Positions 14,364 through 14,848 of a DNA stretch of 14,848 nucleotides are shown piece after piece (the stretch's first letter is position 1; each line of letters opens with the position of its first letter). Position numbers and translations under genes: made by a program. The stretch covers positions 1 to 14,848 of the forward strand of contig CAYONZ010000071.1 in NCBI GenBank assembly GCA_964405465.1, given 5' to 3'. The notes beneath the pieces were generated by a model, which did no database searches, was not told where the DNA came from, and saw only the letters and a program-made list of their open reading frames with translations. This DNA comes from CAYONZ01 sp964405465 (GTDB lineage Bacteria > Bdellovibrionota > Bdellovibrionia > Bdellovibrionales > JAMPXM01).

Positions 14364-14848
14364 CTAGTTTTCAATTGGTCGCAGATCATGCACCAAAAGC
14401 TGAACCGATTTTCGACCTTGATAGAAATTCCATTGCGGTTCGACCAAGGCCTGAAGCCTTTGCCCTTTCTTGAGGCCCTGACGCAAAAGTCGATGTTCAG
14501 GATCTGGAGTGAACCAAAGTGCCGTCAGTTTGATTTGATCTTGCTCAATATTCAAACGCAGATGCCCGCCATTTAATTCGCGAACTTCTTGAACAGTCAC
14601 CCCAGCAAGCAAGAACCTTGGAGTTTCAAACTGGGTTCCAAATGGTCCAAGATGGTCATACCAACTCATAAATGCGGAGGTGAAATCACTGAGCCGCGCC
14701 TCCACATCATAGAGCCAAATTGAAACCCGCTTCGCCAAGGAGTAAGGTTTGAAATACGCATCAAGCTTCAAGCGAAACGCTTCAGCTTGACTTGCATCAA
14801 GTTCAAACCCAGCAGCCATAGCATGCCCACCAAACTGATGAAGCACAT
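14364..14848 (-). CDS. recJ: Single-stranded-DNA exonuclease RecJ, C-terminal part
   Basis: The gene runs off the right edge, so only about 161 C-terminal residues are visible. The start of the fragment is the DHHA1 motif FGGHAMAAGFEL, followed by a helix and the RecJ OB-fold region (HLGPFGTQFETPRFLL, then GGHLRLNIEQ). RecJ degrades ssDNA 5' to 3' in recombination and mismatch or base-excision repair; the DHH catalytic domain lies outside the window. The stop (TAG, 14366-14364) is 74 bp before queC, on the same strand, so the two may share a transcript. A related DHH phosphoesterase is possible, but the PFG and OB segments fit RecJ. Confidence 0.88.
   Translation of the reverse strand, partial: VLHQFGGHAMAAGFELDASQAEAFRLKLDAYFKPYSLAKRVSIWLYDVEARLSDFTSAFMSWYDHLGPFGTQFETPRFLLAGVTVQEVRELNGGHLRLNIEQDQIKLTALWFTPDPEHRLLRQGLKKGQRLQALVEPQWNFYQGRKSVQLLVHDLRPIEN

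Noticed and set aside
1..14848. CRISPR array, insertion sequence, prophage or tRNA
   Set aside because: No regularly spaced repeats, transposase or integrase motifs, or cloverleaf-like sequences were seen.

Overview
The window looks like chromosomal core and signalling DNA from a Gram-negative bacterium. A probable lipoprotein, a signal-peptide protein and a MASE1/CHASE sensor kinase point to a diderm. GAGGAG-type ribosome binding sites, a base composition that looks slightly AT-rich by eye, and the mix of a CheA-like PAS kinase, NifU-type scaffold, DhnA-type class I aldolase and YbiT-type ABC-F would fit a Bdellovibrio-like or other former deltaproteobacterial lineage. That assignment is inference and no marker here proves it. 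No mobile element, CRISPR array, tRNA or rRNA was seen.

Region 1 (about 1-3261, plus strand) holds a compact chemotaxis-like phosphorelay. It contains a CheX-type phosphatase, a soluble kinase ordered PAS-PAS-Hpt-CheA-type ATPase with no CheW-binding domain, and a single-domain CheY. The genes overlap by 4 bp or are separated by 8 bp. No receptor or CheW accompanies them, so the PAS domains probably supply the input. The leader (1-317) carries a possible 40-codon ORF and a sharp 7-bp palindrome.

Region 2 (about 3262-7552) has a small secreted protein with its own promoter (plus), facing a minus-strand run of fba (class I aldolase), lysS and a tandem-rhodanese probable lipoprotein. The rhodanese has no catalytic cysteine in either domain.

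Region 3 (about 7553-10214, plus) has an Nfu-type Fe-S carrier gene and an ABC-F ATPase of the YbiT type. One composite ATP site of the ABC-F is degenerate in all three visible motifs, while the other site looks intact.

Region 4 (about 10290-14848, minus) has a MASE1-CHASE histidine kinase with no receiver nearby. Upstream of it lie the 3' part of recJ, queC (preQ0 synthesis) and a DUF366-like gene whose ATG directly follows the queC stop. Five points merit follow-up: the CheX/PAS-CheA/CheY module, the cysteine-less rhodanese, the asymmetric ABC-F, the queC-DUF366 pair and the atypical QueC motifs.
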